DNA of 64,000 bases from UBA8231 sp036011085 (GTDB taxonomy: Bacteria > Latescibacterota > UBA2968 > UBA8231): contig DASCMS010000161.1 in assembly GCA_036011085.1 (NCBI GenBank), positions 1 to 64,000 on the forward strand, read 5' to 3'. The first letter of the stretch is position 1. The number at the start of each line of letters is the position of its first letter. A program made the translations under genes and the position numbers. This document shows, one piece after another, positions 7,591 through 16,256 of the stretch. Below the pieces are notes generated by a model. The model did not search any database. It was not told the origin of the DNA and saw only the letters and a program-made list of their open reading frames with translations.

Positions 7591-8522
7591 GAGGAGCGCG
7601 CCGTCTTGACCGCGGCCACCTCCACTTCGATCGCCTCTTCGTAGAGCTGCTGCAACCGACTCGTCATCTGCCCCGTCGCGCCGCCGCCGACTTCGCGGCC
7701 GTCGACACTCATCACGGGTGTCAGCCCGCCGAAGGTACCGGTGACGAAGGCTTCGTCGGCGCCATAGACGTCGAACAGCGAGAAGTTCCGCTCACGACAG
7801 GTAAAACCCGCCGCGGCTCCCACCTCGAGCACCTTGCCGCGGGTGATACCGTTCATGCAGTACTGCCCCGTCGACGTCCACACCTCCTCGTTGCGCACGA
7901 TGAAGAAGTTGGTGGCATTGCAGGTGGCGACAAAGCCGTGGATGTCGAGCATCAGCGCTTCGTCGGCGCCGGCTTCCAACGCCTGAACCAGCGCCATGAC
8001 CTCGTGCTGCTTGCTGTGACAGTTGAGGCGAGGATCCAGATAGTCTGGGGACCCGCGACGGATCGAGCTGGTGAACAACCGCACACCTCGCTGCCGGCTG
8101 GCCGGATCGGCCGTCTTGTGCTCGGCGATGATGACGACGTTGGGGTCGCTGATCGTCAGCCGTGGGTCCTGCGACGGTGTCTTCTTGATGCCACGGGTCA
8201 CCATGACCCGCACGTGGACACCGTCCGTCATGTTGTTGGCTGCCAGGGTCTGCTCGATCGCCGCGGTCAGATCGGTCCGGGACATGCCGAGGTCCATTCC
8301 CGTCGTCGCCGCTCCCTGCCACAGGCGATCCAGGTGCAGATCCAGAAACACGAGCACACCATCGTGCAGGCGCAGACCTTCCCAGACACCGTCCCCCACC
8401 AGGTAGCCGCTGTCGAATACCGAGATCTTCGCCTCATCCCGGCTGGTGAGCTCGCCGTTGATGTAGATGCGGATGTCCTCGTTGCGCGGATCCTGAAGGG
8501 CGTTGTGTGTGCCGTGTGTCAT
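7587..8522 (-). CDS. Class IV aminotransferase (branched-chain/D-amino-acid type)
   Basis: A 311-residue fold-type IV PLP enzyme. SVFDSGYLVGDGVWEGLR is the N-terminal signature, LNCHSKQHEVMALVQALEAG carries the candidate PLP lysine, and YCMNGITRGKVLEV and FVTGTFGGLTPV form the cofactor phosphate region. In the motif GFVATCNATNFF the glutamate that normally contacts the PLP pyridine nitrogen appears to be Thr, which is atypical. It would transfer amino groups between amino acids and 2-oxo acids, or act as a related lyase or racemase. First gene of a two-gene operon with the sulfotransferase-like protein. Confidence 0.85.
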   Translation of the reverse strand: MTHGTHNALQDPRNEDIRIYINGELTSRDEAKISVFDSGYLVGDGVWEGLRLHDGVLVFLDLHLDRLWQGAATTGMDLGMSRTDLTAAIEQTLAANNMTDGVHVRVMVTRGIKKTPSQDPRLTISDPNVVIIAEHKTADPASRQRGVRLFTSSIRRGSPDYLDPRLNCHSKQHEVMALVQALEAGADEALMLDIHGFVATCNATNFFIVRNEEVWTSTGQYCMNGITRGKVLEVGAAAGFTCRERNFSLFDVYGADEAFVTGTFGGLTPVMSVDGREVGGGATGQMTSRLQQLYEEAIEVEVAAVKTARSS

Positions 8523-8633
8523 GCCGTCTCTCCTATCGGTCGGGTTACAGGCTAGGGCCGCTGGCTTGATCGGGCAACGGGACCGACTCTCACCTGCTGG
8601 TCCGGCGGACCTTCAAACACCACCTTTGGCAAC

Positions 8634-11063
8634 ATGCTGCGCAGCTATCTGACCGTCACCCTTCGCAACCTGTCCCGCCACCGGCTGCACTCGGCCATCA
8701 GCGTATTCAGCCTGGCGGTGGGCATGGCGGCCGGCATCATCGCCCTGGTCTTCATCCAGCACGAGGTCAGCTTCGACCGTTTCCACGACGATGTGGGCCG
8801 CCTCTTCCGCGTCCTTCGTCAGCGGGGCGAGGGCGACAGGCTCAACGTGCGCTGGACGACATCCGGGGCGCTGGCCCGGGCGCTGGAGTCAGACTTCCCA
8901 CAGATCGAAGCAGCCTCCAGGTCGCGCATGTACCACGTCAACGTGCGCGTGGACGAACAGACGTTCACCCTGCGACAGACCCATGTGGACGAGCAGTTTC
9001 TGACGCTCTTCGAATTTCCCTTCGTGCGCGGATCGCGCGCCGACCTGTCCGAGCCCTACTCGATCGCCATCACCCGCAGCACGGCAAAGCTCTGCTTCGG
9101 CGAACGCGACCCCATCGGCCAGCTCGTCACCATCGAGGAACGCTACTACGGCGGCGACTACACCGTCACCGGCATCATCGAGGATCCGCCGCCGAACTCC
9201 TCGTTGCAGTTCGATCTGATCCATCAGACAGAGCCCCGCGATGCTGAGGGGTTGCGCGACTGGCAGGACTGGCGCCCACGGGTGCAGCAGGCACAGATCC
9301 AGACCTTTGTCCGCCTCAGCGCCGGCGTTGCGGCCGCTGACATGGAGCGTTCGCTGAGTGCTGCCATCGGCCGCTACATGGGTGCCGAAGCGCAGCAGAA
9401 CATCTCCTACAGACTGCAGCCGCTGCTGCGCCAGCATCTGTATTCCCACCAGGACTACGGACTGGCTGGCGATGGCGACATCAACCAGGTCATCACCTTC
9501 GGCGCTGTGGCCGGCTTCATCCTGCTCATCGCCTGCGTCAACTTCACCAACCTGGCTACGGCGCGTTCCATGTCGCGCGCCCGCGAGGTCGGCCTGCGCA
9601 AGGTGGTCGGCGCCCGGCGCCTTCAGGTGGTTGTACAGTTTCTCGGCGAGTCCGCGGTGCTCGCCGCCATCGCCCTGATCCTCAGCCTCGCCGTGGTCTG
9701 GCTGCTGTTGCCCCACTTCAACAGGTTGGCGGGGACGGCACTCCAGTTGACCGCCGCGACGATGGCCGCCATCCTGCCCGGCATTCTCCTCCTCGTCGTT
9801 TTCGTCGCCCTGCTGGCGGGAGCCTATCCGGCCTTCTTCCTCTCGGCCTTCGAGCCCATCGACAGCTTCCGCCAGGCCCGGCGAGGGGGAGCCACCCGTT
9901 TCCGTCACGCCCTTGTCGTGACGCAGTTCGCCGTCTCCATCGCCCTCGTCATCGGCACGGGCATGATCTATCGGCAGATCGAGTACATCGGCGAGCGTCA
10001 TCTGGGCTTCGACAAGGAGCACTTCCTCATCCTTCCCATCTTCCAGCTCGACCGCGAGAGCAAGGCCGAGGGCGAAGAGTGGCTCGTCGGTCGCTACGAC
10101 GTGGTGAAGACCGAATTCACCCGGCACCCCAACATCCTTACTGCGAGCGCCTTCCGCTTTCTGCCCGGACAGGATGTGCCCATGACGAGACGGGTGACAC
10201 CGGAAGGACACGAAGGCACCGAGTGGCTGATGCCGGTGCAGGAGTGTGACGAGTCCTTCATGGACGCCTTCGGCATCCCGCTGCTGGCGGGGCGCACCTT
10301 CTCCCCCGACATCGAACGTGATCGCACCCACGGCTGGATCCTCAACGAAACCGCCGTAGGCGCCCTTGGCTGGACACCGCAGAACGCCGTGGGTCGCCGC
10401 TTCGGCCGGGCCCGATCCGAGGAGGATGCCAAGGGCGAGGTAATCGGTGTCGTCGGTGACTTCCACTACCAGTCGCTGCACTCAGAGTTGCAGCCGGCAG
10501 CGCTGGGATACCGACCCTGGTTCTACAGCTACCTGGGGCTGCGGATCGATGGCCGCGACCTGCCGGAGACCATGGCCTTCGTCGAGCGTACATGGCGTCG
10601 GTTCATGCCCGAGGACAAGGCCCCCGTCATTCAGTTCCTCGACGACAGGCTGGACCGTCTGTACGAGACCGATCGCCGTCTGGCTCGAACGGGCGGTGCT
10701 TTCTCGGTGCTGGCCATCGTTCTGGGTTGCCTGGGTCTGTTCGGACTGGCGTCGTTCTCGGCCGAACAGCGAGTACGCGAAGTCGGCATCCGCAAGACTC
10801 TCGGTGCGTCTTCAACGAGTCTGCTCCTGCTGCTGTCCCGTGACACGGTACGCCTCGTTCTCGTCGGCGGGCTGCTGGCCTGGGTGGGTGCCTGGTTTCT
10901 CGTCGACCGCTGGCTGGAGGAGTACGCCTACCGCACGACCCTCGATCCCGCCATCTTCATCGGCGCCGGTGTCGGGGCGCTGGTCGTGGCGCTGCTGACC
11001 GTGTCGTTCCATGCGGTGCGCGCGGCACAGAGTGATCCCACAGTGACATTGAGGGCGGAATGA
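8634..11063 (+). CDS. ABC transporter permease, MacB/FtsX family (two FtsX modules)
   Basis: An 809-residue membrane protein starting MLRSYLTVTLRNLSRHRLHS, typical of large MacB-like permeases. The first membrane helix (AISVFSLAVGMAAGIIALVF) is followed by a long periplasmic MacB_PCD domain, then a three-helix FtsX block with ITFGAVAGFILLIACVNFTN and ARSMSRAREVGLRKVVGARR. A second periplasmic domain and FtsX block follow, ending REVGIRKTLGAS. These proteins couple cytoplasmic ATP hydrolysis to periplasmic movement in export or signalling. No ATPase gene is adjacent, so the partner must be elsewhere. The end overlaps the kelch-like gene by four bases. Confidence 0.92.
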   Translation: MLRSYLTVTLRNLSRHRLHSAISVFSLAVGMAAGIIALVFIQHEVSFDRFHDDVGRLFRVLRQRGEGDRLNVRWTTSGALARALESDFPQIEAASRSRMYHVNVRVDEQTFTLRQTHVDEQFLTLFEFPFVRGSRADLSEPYSIAITRSTAKLCFGERDPIGQLVTIEERYYGGDYTVTGIIEDPPPNSSLQFDLIHQTEPRDAEGLRDWQDWRPRVQQAQIQTFVRLSAGVAAADMERSLSAAIGRYMGAEAQQNISYRLQPLLRQHLYSHQDYGLAGDGDINQVITFGAVAGFILLIACVNFTNLATARSMSRAREVGLRKVVGARRLQVVVQFLGESAVLAAIALILSLAVVWLLLPHFNRLAGTALQLTAATMAAILPGILLLVVFVALLAGAYPAFFLSAFEPIDSFRQARRGGATRFRHALVVTQFAVSIALVIGTGMIYRQIEYIGERHLGFDKEHFLILPIFQLDRESKAEGEEWLVGRYDVVKTEFTRHPNILTASAFRFLPGQDVPMTRRVTPEGHEGTEWLMPVQECDESFMDAFGIPLLAGRTFSPDIERDRTHGWILNETAVGALGWTPQNAVGRRFGRARSEEDAKGEVIGVVGDFHYQSLHSELQPAALGYRPWFYSYLGLRIDGRDLPETMAFVERTWRRFMPEDKAPVIQFLDDRLDRLYETDRRLARTGGAFSVLAIVLGCLGLFGLASFSAEQRVREVGIRKTLGASSTSLLLLLSRDTVRLVLVGGLLAWVGAWFLVDRWLEEYAYRTTLDPAIFIGAGVGALVVALLTVSFHAVRAAQSDPTVTLRAE

Positions 11064-11989
11064 AACAGGCTCCTGACTGGAAGTGCGTCACCGAGGCCGC
11101 ACCCTGGCAGCCCCGTGACTCTCAGGGCGAGCTCGTCTACGACGGCCACATGTGGATCTTCGGCGGCTGGTTCACACCGCAGACGCCGAATCCCCGGGAT
11201 GTGTGGAAGTCGCCAGACGGCAGGAACTGGACGTGCACGGTGGAGGTCGCGCCGTGGGAGCACGGCGACCTTCCGGCGACCATGGCCATTGATGGCAGGA
11301 TGTGGCTGATGGGCGGTCGACGACTGCCCGGCGCGGAGAACAGCAACAAGGTGTGGTCATCCACCGATGGCGCTGACTGGGCGTTGGAGTCCGACGGCGC
11401 CGGCTGGTGTCCACGTGTCGGCCACTCCTTCGCCGTGTGGCGGGACCGCATGTGGATTCTCGGCGGCACCGAGAACTTCTACGAGGATAGCGAGACCACT
11501 CTCAAGAATGACGTGTGGTCCACCGTCGACGGCAGGGACTGGCGGTTGGAGACGGCGAACGCCGGCTGGTCGAAGCGCCGGGATGCCCAGGTCACCGTTT
11601 TCGACGAGAAGCTGTGGATCATGGGCGGCGGTCACTGGAAGCCGGAGACGATCCCGAGGAATGACGTGTGGTGCTCGGAAGACGGTGTGAGTTGGAACCA
11701 GATGACAAAGGCTGCGCCCTGGCGGCCACGGATGTGGTTCTCCTTGGTCGTTTACCGCGACCTCATGTGGGTCCTGGGCGGCTGGTCGCGGGAGGATGGG
11801 AACTACGGCGACGTCTGGTGCTCGCCGGATGGTGTGGAATGGACCGAGGTGAAGTCCGACGTCATCTGGACGGCGCGGCACGAACACTCGGCCTTCGTGT
11901 TCGAAGGCCGGATCTGGGTTGCCGGAGGTCATGGCGAGCCGCTTAACAGTGAGGTGTGGTCGCTGGAGGTGGGGGAGGGGTGGTGGTAG
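11060..11989 (+). CDS. Kelch-like beta-propeller protein
   Basis: A 309-residue protein made almost entirely of about six repeats of roughly 50 residues. Each has a DxMWIFGGW- or RMWILGG-like strand, then NDVWSTxDGxDW and a tryptophan-rich W(R/S)PR turn. Together they predict a six-bladed kelch/galactose-oxidase-type propeller. No signal peptide is seen, so it should be cytoplasmic unless exported another way. The ATG overlaps the permease stop (ATGA), so it is cotranslated with the ABC permease, an odd pairing. No enzymatic residues were recognised; such propellers usually bind proteins or carbohydrates. Confidence 0.75.
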   Translation: MKQAPDWKCVTEAAPWQPRDSQGELVYDGHMWIFGGWFTPQTPNPRDVWKSPDGRNWTCTVEVAPWEHGDLPATMAIDGRMWLMGGRRLPGAENSNKVWSSTDGADWALESDGAGWCPRVGHSFAVWRDRMWILGGTENFYEDSETTLKNDVWSTVDGRDWRLETANAGWSKRRDAQVTVFDEKLWIMGGGHWKPETIPRNDVWCSEDGVSWNQMTKAAPWRPRMWFSLVVYRDLMWVLGGWSREDGNYGDVWCSPDGVEWTEVKSDVIWTARHEHSAFVFEGRIWVAGGHGEPLNSEVWSLEVGEGWW

Positions 11990-12064
11990 GGGATGCGGTA
12001 TGACTTGACTTCTGCCTGGGTCCTTGGGACTTTTGAGGCATATCTTGCATCATAATGGAGGCAC

Positions 12065-12319
12065 ATGTTGAATCAGATCACTGTGCGGGCTATCCCGGAT
12101 GAATTGAAGCGCGAGATCGAATCAAGAGCCCAGGCCGATGGCGAGAGTCTCAACAAGTCAGTCATCCGCCTGTTGAAGCAGGCCGTCGGACTCGACCGAC
12201 CGGAGAGGAAGAAGCGAGACCTGTCCGCCTTTGCGGGTACATGGACGGAGGCGGAGGCGGCCGAGTTTGACCGCAGCGTGCGCATCTTCGACACCATTGA
12301 TGAGGATTTATGGAAGTGA
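12065..12319 (+). CDS. Ribbon-helix-helix antitoxin (VapB/FitA-like)
   Basis: An 84-residue protein with an N-terminal ribbon-helix-helix (NQITVRAIPDELKREIESRA, then GESLNKSVIRLLKQAVG) that would dimerise and bind operator DNA. A C-terminal tail (FAGTWTEAEAAEFDRSVRIF, DTIDEDLWK) is of the type that wraps a PIN toxin. GGAGG lies three bases before the ATG. It overlaps the toxin gene by ten bases, the usual type II antitoxin-then-toxin order, and should autorepress the operon. Confidence 0.9.
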   Translation: MLNQITVRAIPDELKREIESRAQADGESLNKSVIRLLKQAVGLDRPERKKRDLSAFAGTWTEAEAAEFDRSVRIFDTIDEDLWK

Positions 12320-12708
12320 GTGGCGTCTGCGTCGATACGAGTGCCTACAGCCACCTGAAGCGCGGGCGGGATACGCTCCGATTGCGCCTGGAGGAAGCGG
12401 ATTCCGTCTATGTACCTGCCACCGTACTGGGGGAACTGTTCGCTGGATTCGAACAGGGAGCCAGACGAGACGAGAATGCACTCGAGCTGCGCGAATTCCT
12501 CCTGCAGCCTGCCGTCACCGTCGTATCAGCCGACGAGAACGTGGCCGAACGATATGGCAAGGTGGTTCAGCAGATGCGGGCACAGGGCACGCCCATCCCG
12601 ACCAACGACATCTGGGTCTCTGCTGCCGCGCTGGAGACGGGATCTCGTCTTCTCAGCTATGATTCCCACTTCGAGCATGTCCCGGGCTTGATCGTCGAGT
12701 CGCCGTAA
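12310..12708 (+). CDS. PIN-domain ribonuclease toxin (VapC-like)
   Basis: A 132-residue PIN protein with the acidic metal-binding residues in place: Asp in CVDTSAY, Glu in ATVLGELFAGF, Asp in TNDIWVSAAAL and Asp in LLSYDSHFEHVPGL. VapC-type toxins cleave tRNA or rRNA when freed from antitoxin. It overlaps the antitoxin gene by ten bases. All catalytic residues appear present, so it is probably active. The pair lies between unrelated metabolic operons, as is common for mobile toxin-antitoxin modules. Confidence 0.92.
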   Translation: MEVSGVCVDTSAYSHLKRGRDTLRLRLEEADSVYVPATVLGELFAGFEQGARRDENALELREFLLQPAVTVVSADENVAERYGKVVQQMRAQGTPIPTNDIWVSAAALETGSRLLSYDSHFEHVPGLIVESP

Positions 12709-12760
12709 CGTCCTCGAGAGTCGTCCGGAACTACAGCGAAACCCTGTACCGCACCTGACG

Positions 12761-13525
12761 TCAGCCATGTGATTCCGCCGCGATCAGTCCCCCGTCCACA
12801 CGCATCATGCTCGCCGTGATGTAGTCGGCGTCGTCAGAGGACAGAAAGGCCACCGCCCGGCCGATGTCGGCAGGCGTGCCCATACGGCCCCAGGGGATCG
12901 TGTTCTTCTCCGCGTGGGCGATCTCCTCAGCCGTCATGCCGCCCGTACTGCCCGGCGTCTCCACCCATCCCGGTTCCAGCGCGTTGACACGAATCCCATA
13001 CGGCGCCAGCTCCAGCCCCAACGTCGCCGCAAACTGATTCAAGCCTGCCTTCGTGAAGTTGTAGATCGAACTGCCCTTGTAGGCGCTCTCGGCATGTACT
13101 GAGGTGATGACGACGATGCTGCCGCCGCGCTCCTTCATAGATGGCAGTGCCTCCTGGCACAGGTTGAAGGTGCCGAAGAAGTTGACGTCCACCACCTCGC
13201 GGGCACGTGCCTCCGTCGTCTTCTCGAAATCGCTGAAGGCGTTGATGCCGGCGTTGCACACCAGTATGTCGAGACGGCCGTACTCGGCCATGGCCGTTTC
13301 CACCAGCTGCTGGCAGACCTGCCGCTCCGCTGCGCTTCCGGCGACTCCAACGGCCCGGCCTCCCTGCTGGCGCACTTCCTCGCAGGCCTGCTCCACGTTG
13401 GCCGGCGTCGAGCTGTTGAGCACCACGTGTGCGCCCTCGTTGACGAGGACCCGGGCGATGCCGCGGCCCATGGCGCCCTTCTTTCCCGCAGCTGTGATGA
13501 TGGCGACTCTTTCTTTGAGCTTCAT
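12761..13525 (-). CDS. Short-chain dehydrogenase/reductase (SDR)
   Basis: A 254-residue classical SDR. The cofactor-binding region reads AIITAAGKKGAMGRGIARVL, with a looser glycine motif than TGxxxGxG. LVCNAGI is the NAG motif, the catalytic Ser is in VVITSVHAES, and Tyr-x-x-x-Lys is YNFTK. PGWVETP and VDGG near the C-terminus are typical. It reduces or oxidises a carbonyl/alcohol with NAD(P)H. Its ATG overlaps the nitrilase stop (ATGA), making it the last gene of a five-gene minus-strand run. Substrate not identifiable. Confidence 0.9.
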   Translation of the reverse strand: MKLKERVAIITAAGKKGAMGRGIARVLVNEGAHVVLNSSTPANVEQACEEVRQQGGRAVGVAGSAAERQVCQQLVETAMAEYGRLDILVCNAGINAFSDFEKTTEARAREVVDVNFFGTFNLCQEALPSMKERGGSIVVITSVHAESAYKGSSIYNFTKAGLNQFAATLGLELAPYGIRVNALEPGWVETPGSTGGMTAEEIAHAEKNTIPWGRMGTPADIGRAVAFLSSDDADYITASMMRVDGGLIAAESHG

Positions 13526-14701
13526 CGTCGGTCCTCCTCCGGATCCTGCAGTTCTGCGAGCCGCTTCCGGGCGGTGCGGTCGAACCAGGTGCTGGGATAA
13601 TCTTCGATCAGCTTCTCGAAGGCTGCCACTGCCTGCCCCGTCTCTCCGTCTCTCAACAGCTGCTCGGCGCGCTCGTACTCCACGTGTCCCATCGTCGTAG
13701 CGCGACGGACCATGGCGGCGATCTCGCGCGGCGGAAACGGCTGGATCTCCGGGAGTTTCTCCAGGGCCTTGGGCGTCGTCTGCGTCAGTTGCGCGAAAGT
13801 CTCGGGGCGGCGCTCCCGGAACAACCTGGCCCGCATGTCCGTCTGGGCATTCGACCAGTCGGCGTTGTCTCGCCCGCCAAAGGGATCGATGTCCACCATC
13901 GCCATTCCACCGGGTTCGAGGGACTCCGCCAGGATTTCACCTTTGGGCGAGATGATGACGGATCCCACGTCCGTGCCCTAGCCGGCCCCACGAGACGACG
14001 ATGTAGGTGAAATTCTCCACCGCACGGGTGCGGAAAGCGGCCCGGCTGATCTCTGCGCCACCGAAGGCAGCGCCGCCAACTGTCGGATTGAAGATGATGT
14101 CCGCCCCCTCCAGGGCGAGACATCTGGCGGTTTCCGGAAACACCATGTCGTAGCAGATCAGCATACCGACGGTTCCCAGATCCGGCGTCTCGAAGACAGG
14201 AAAACTGTCCCCGGGAACTTTGAGGAACTCCTGCACCGGAAAACAGACCTTGTCGTAGTGGCCGATCTGCCGGCCGTCACGTCCCAGGAAGAAGGCCGTG
14301 TTGCGGATGCTGCCTTCGTCGTCCATCCGGTCGTTGCAGCAGATCACGTACATGTTGTGGGCAGCGGCTGTCTCACCGAGGTGCGCCAGCAGTCGCTCGA
14401 CGGCCGGACCAAGAACCTCACCTGCCTGAGACGGGCTGGCGGCAGTCCATCCGGTCGTACAGAGGCAGTCCTCCGGCAGGATGGCGATGTCACATCCGGC
14501 GGCACCCGCCTTCCGGATCAGACCCGCCAGCGTTTCGATCGAGGCATCGATCTTTATCAGCGCCTCTGCTGCACACAGGCGGAAATCGATGTTCAGCGAT
14601 CTCCGGACGCTTCCGCCGGCATTCAGACTGCCGATCCTGATCATGGCATCGTCGCCTAGGCCGGCGGCGCCGACGATCGGTCCGCCACGCTGACGGGTCA
14701 T
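13522..14701 (-). pseudogene. Carbon-nitrogen hydrolase (nitrilase superfamily), frameshifted, with TPR-like tail
   Basis: Two frames together give a nitrilase. Upstream frame: catalytic Glu in AILPEDCL, Lys in HYDKVCFP, Cys in LICYDMVFPE, ending in ENFTYIVVSWGRL. Downstream frame: GTDVGSVIISPKGEILAESL, then a tail with VEYERAEQLLRDGETGQAVA, which looks like one TPR. The frames join if one G of the GGG at about 13977-13979 is skipped; the total of 1180 bases is one more than a multiple of three. This is either a real inactivating frameshift or a sequence error. The ATG at 14701 overlaps the preceding stop. The intact enzyme would hydrolyse an amide or nitrile. Confidence 0.8.
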
Positions 14702-16254
14702 CAGTCGATTCTCCCCGGCACGGCAGCCTGCCACAGGGTCACCTCCGGCGGAGAGATGGTCAGCGAGTAGAGCTTCGTCCCCGGGGCGATGTGGAAGCGC
14801 AGCTTCACGTAGAATTCGCCGCGACTCAAACCCTCGCACCCCGGCGGACGCTCCTCGCCCTTCGGAGGCCAACCCGGTCGGCCGTTCCAGGACAGCTCCG
14901 TGCTCAATGTGTCTTCACGAATCGGGTCGCATTCCTGCAGGCCGTACCCCGGGATGGGTGCCCCCGTGTCCTGCAGCAGTTCGTAGAGCAGCTCCCCTGC
15001 GGACGCGTCCACGTTGACCGACACCCGGCCGCCGTCCTCCTGGCGGAAGCGGTGCGTCGTCAGTTGACCCGGGGCAAAGCTGCTGGCTTCGATGGACACC
15101 CAGCCATCCGGCCGCAGCAGAGCCACACCCTTGCCCCAGCTCTTTGTCTGCCCGTACCGCCTCTCTGCCGGCCGGTGGCTGCGGCCGTTGTGACTCAGAT
15201 TCGTTGCACCGTAGAACAGCCACAGACGGTTATCGTGCAGGATCGGTGCGTCACCGTACAGCATACCCCCATCCCAGGCGCCCGGGCTACCGCGGTGCAG
15301 GAAGGGTTTCCGGTAACGGGTCCACGAGACCGTGTCACGGCTCACCGCCAGCTGCGTGTCGACGTACCCGTCGACACGGGCCGCCAGCGCCGCCGGTCCT
15401 CCGGACTCCGCCTTGCCCCAGTAGCTCTCCGGATCCTGGATGACGAGGGGTTCGGCCAGATCCGTCAGAAACGTGTGCAGCATGATCAGGTGCAAACCGC
15501 CGTCGGTGCGGTTTGCCGGATCGAAGCCGGCGGCGTAGAACTCGGTGCCCGGCGGATCGTCGAGATCCTGGTCGATGACGGTACGCAGGCCGGACCAGTT
15601 GAGCCCGTCCTGGCTGTCGCGTCGGCCCAGGACACGTGTGCGACGACCCGAGCCCCGTTGCGAGTAGTAGACGAAGGGAGCGTCCGGATCGATGACGCCA
15701 CCGAAGGTCTCCGCCGGTGAACCGAAGTTGAACAGCATCCTCTGTCGGCTGTGCTCACCGCTCGGATAGGGCCGCCAGTCAAAACCGTCCTCAGAATGGT
15801 ACGCCAGCCACTCGGGTGTGCCGTCGGGCGCGGTGCCGGTGGGTTTGTTGTCGACTCGCTTCCAGCGGCAGGCACCATCCGTCGTGTACGGATCGCGGAA
15901 CGTCATCAGTCCGCCCGGGGGACAGTTGGTGATGTTGTTGTCCTTTGAGGCGGCCCATTCCACCAGCCCCAGACTCGGCTTCTCCCAGGTCAGCCCGTCA
16001 TCGGACACGAGGGCACAGATCAGCAGTCGATCTTCCATCCAGACGTTGTAGTACAGCCGGAACTGGCCAGCCTCTTCATCGTAGGTGGCGGTGGAGAACT
16101 GCGCGCTCTCCGGCTCCCAGGGTCGATCCAGCGGGATGTCGAGCGGCGTTTCGACTGTGAGCTTTTCGGGTTGACCGAGCACGCGCCCGGCGCCGTTCAG
16201 TGACTCGATGAAGAAGTCGTCGGCGAAGGTCTGCTTTCCGGGGTGCCGCTCCAC
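14701..16254 (-). CDS. Glycosidase-like beta-propeller protein (GH32/43/130-like fold)
   Basis: A 517-residue protein with repeated features of five-bladed propeller glycosidases: WEPESAQFSTATYDEEAGQF then RLYYN, VSDDGLTWEKP, YHSEDGFDWRPY, RDSQDGLNW and AWDGGMLYGDAPILHDNRLW followed by LFYGA. The acidic strands resemble catalytic blades, but no family can be fixed by eye. A C-terminal beta-rich domain from about residue 390 follows. No signal peptide. The GTG start at 16254 lies two bases after the upstream peptidase stop, and its stop overlaps the nitrilase start. It probably acts on a carbohydrate handled by this operon. Confidence 0.65.
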   Translation of the reverse strand: MERHPGKQTFADDFFIESLNGAGRVLGQPEKLTVETPLDIPLDRPWEPESAQFSTATYDEEAGQFRLYYNVWMEDRLLICALVSDDGLTWEKPSLGLVEWAASKDNNITNCPPGGLMTFRDPYTTDGACRWKRVDNKPTGTAPDGTPEWLAYHSEDGFDWRPYPSGEHSRQRMLFNFGSPAETFGGVIDPDAPFVYYSQRGSGRRTRVLGRRDSQDGLNWSGLRTVIDQDLDDPPGTEFYAAGFDPANRTDGGLHLIMLHTFLTDLAEPLVIQDPESYWGKAESGGPAALAARVDGYVDTQLAVSRDTVSWTRYRKPFLHRGSPGAWDGGMLYGDAPILHDNRLWLFYGATNLSHNGRSHRPAERRYGQTKSWGKGVALLRPDGWVSIEASSFAPGQLTTHRFRQEDGGRVSVNVDASAGELLYELLQDTGAPIPGYGLQECDPIREDTLSTELSWNGRPGWPPKGEERPPGCEGLSRGEFYVKLRFHIAPGTKLYSLTISPPEVTLWQAAVPGRID

Positions 16255-16256
16255 GC

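Noticed and set aside
8889..10481. 530-residue open frame on the minus strand inside the ABC permease gene
   Set aside because: It is antisense to a well-conserved permease, with repetitive composition (many Asp/Glu/Gly/Val) and no recognised motif; long antisense frames are common in GC-rich DNA.
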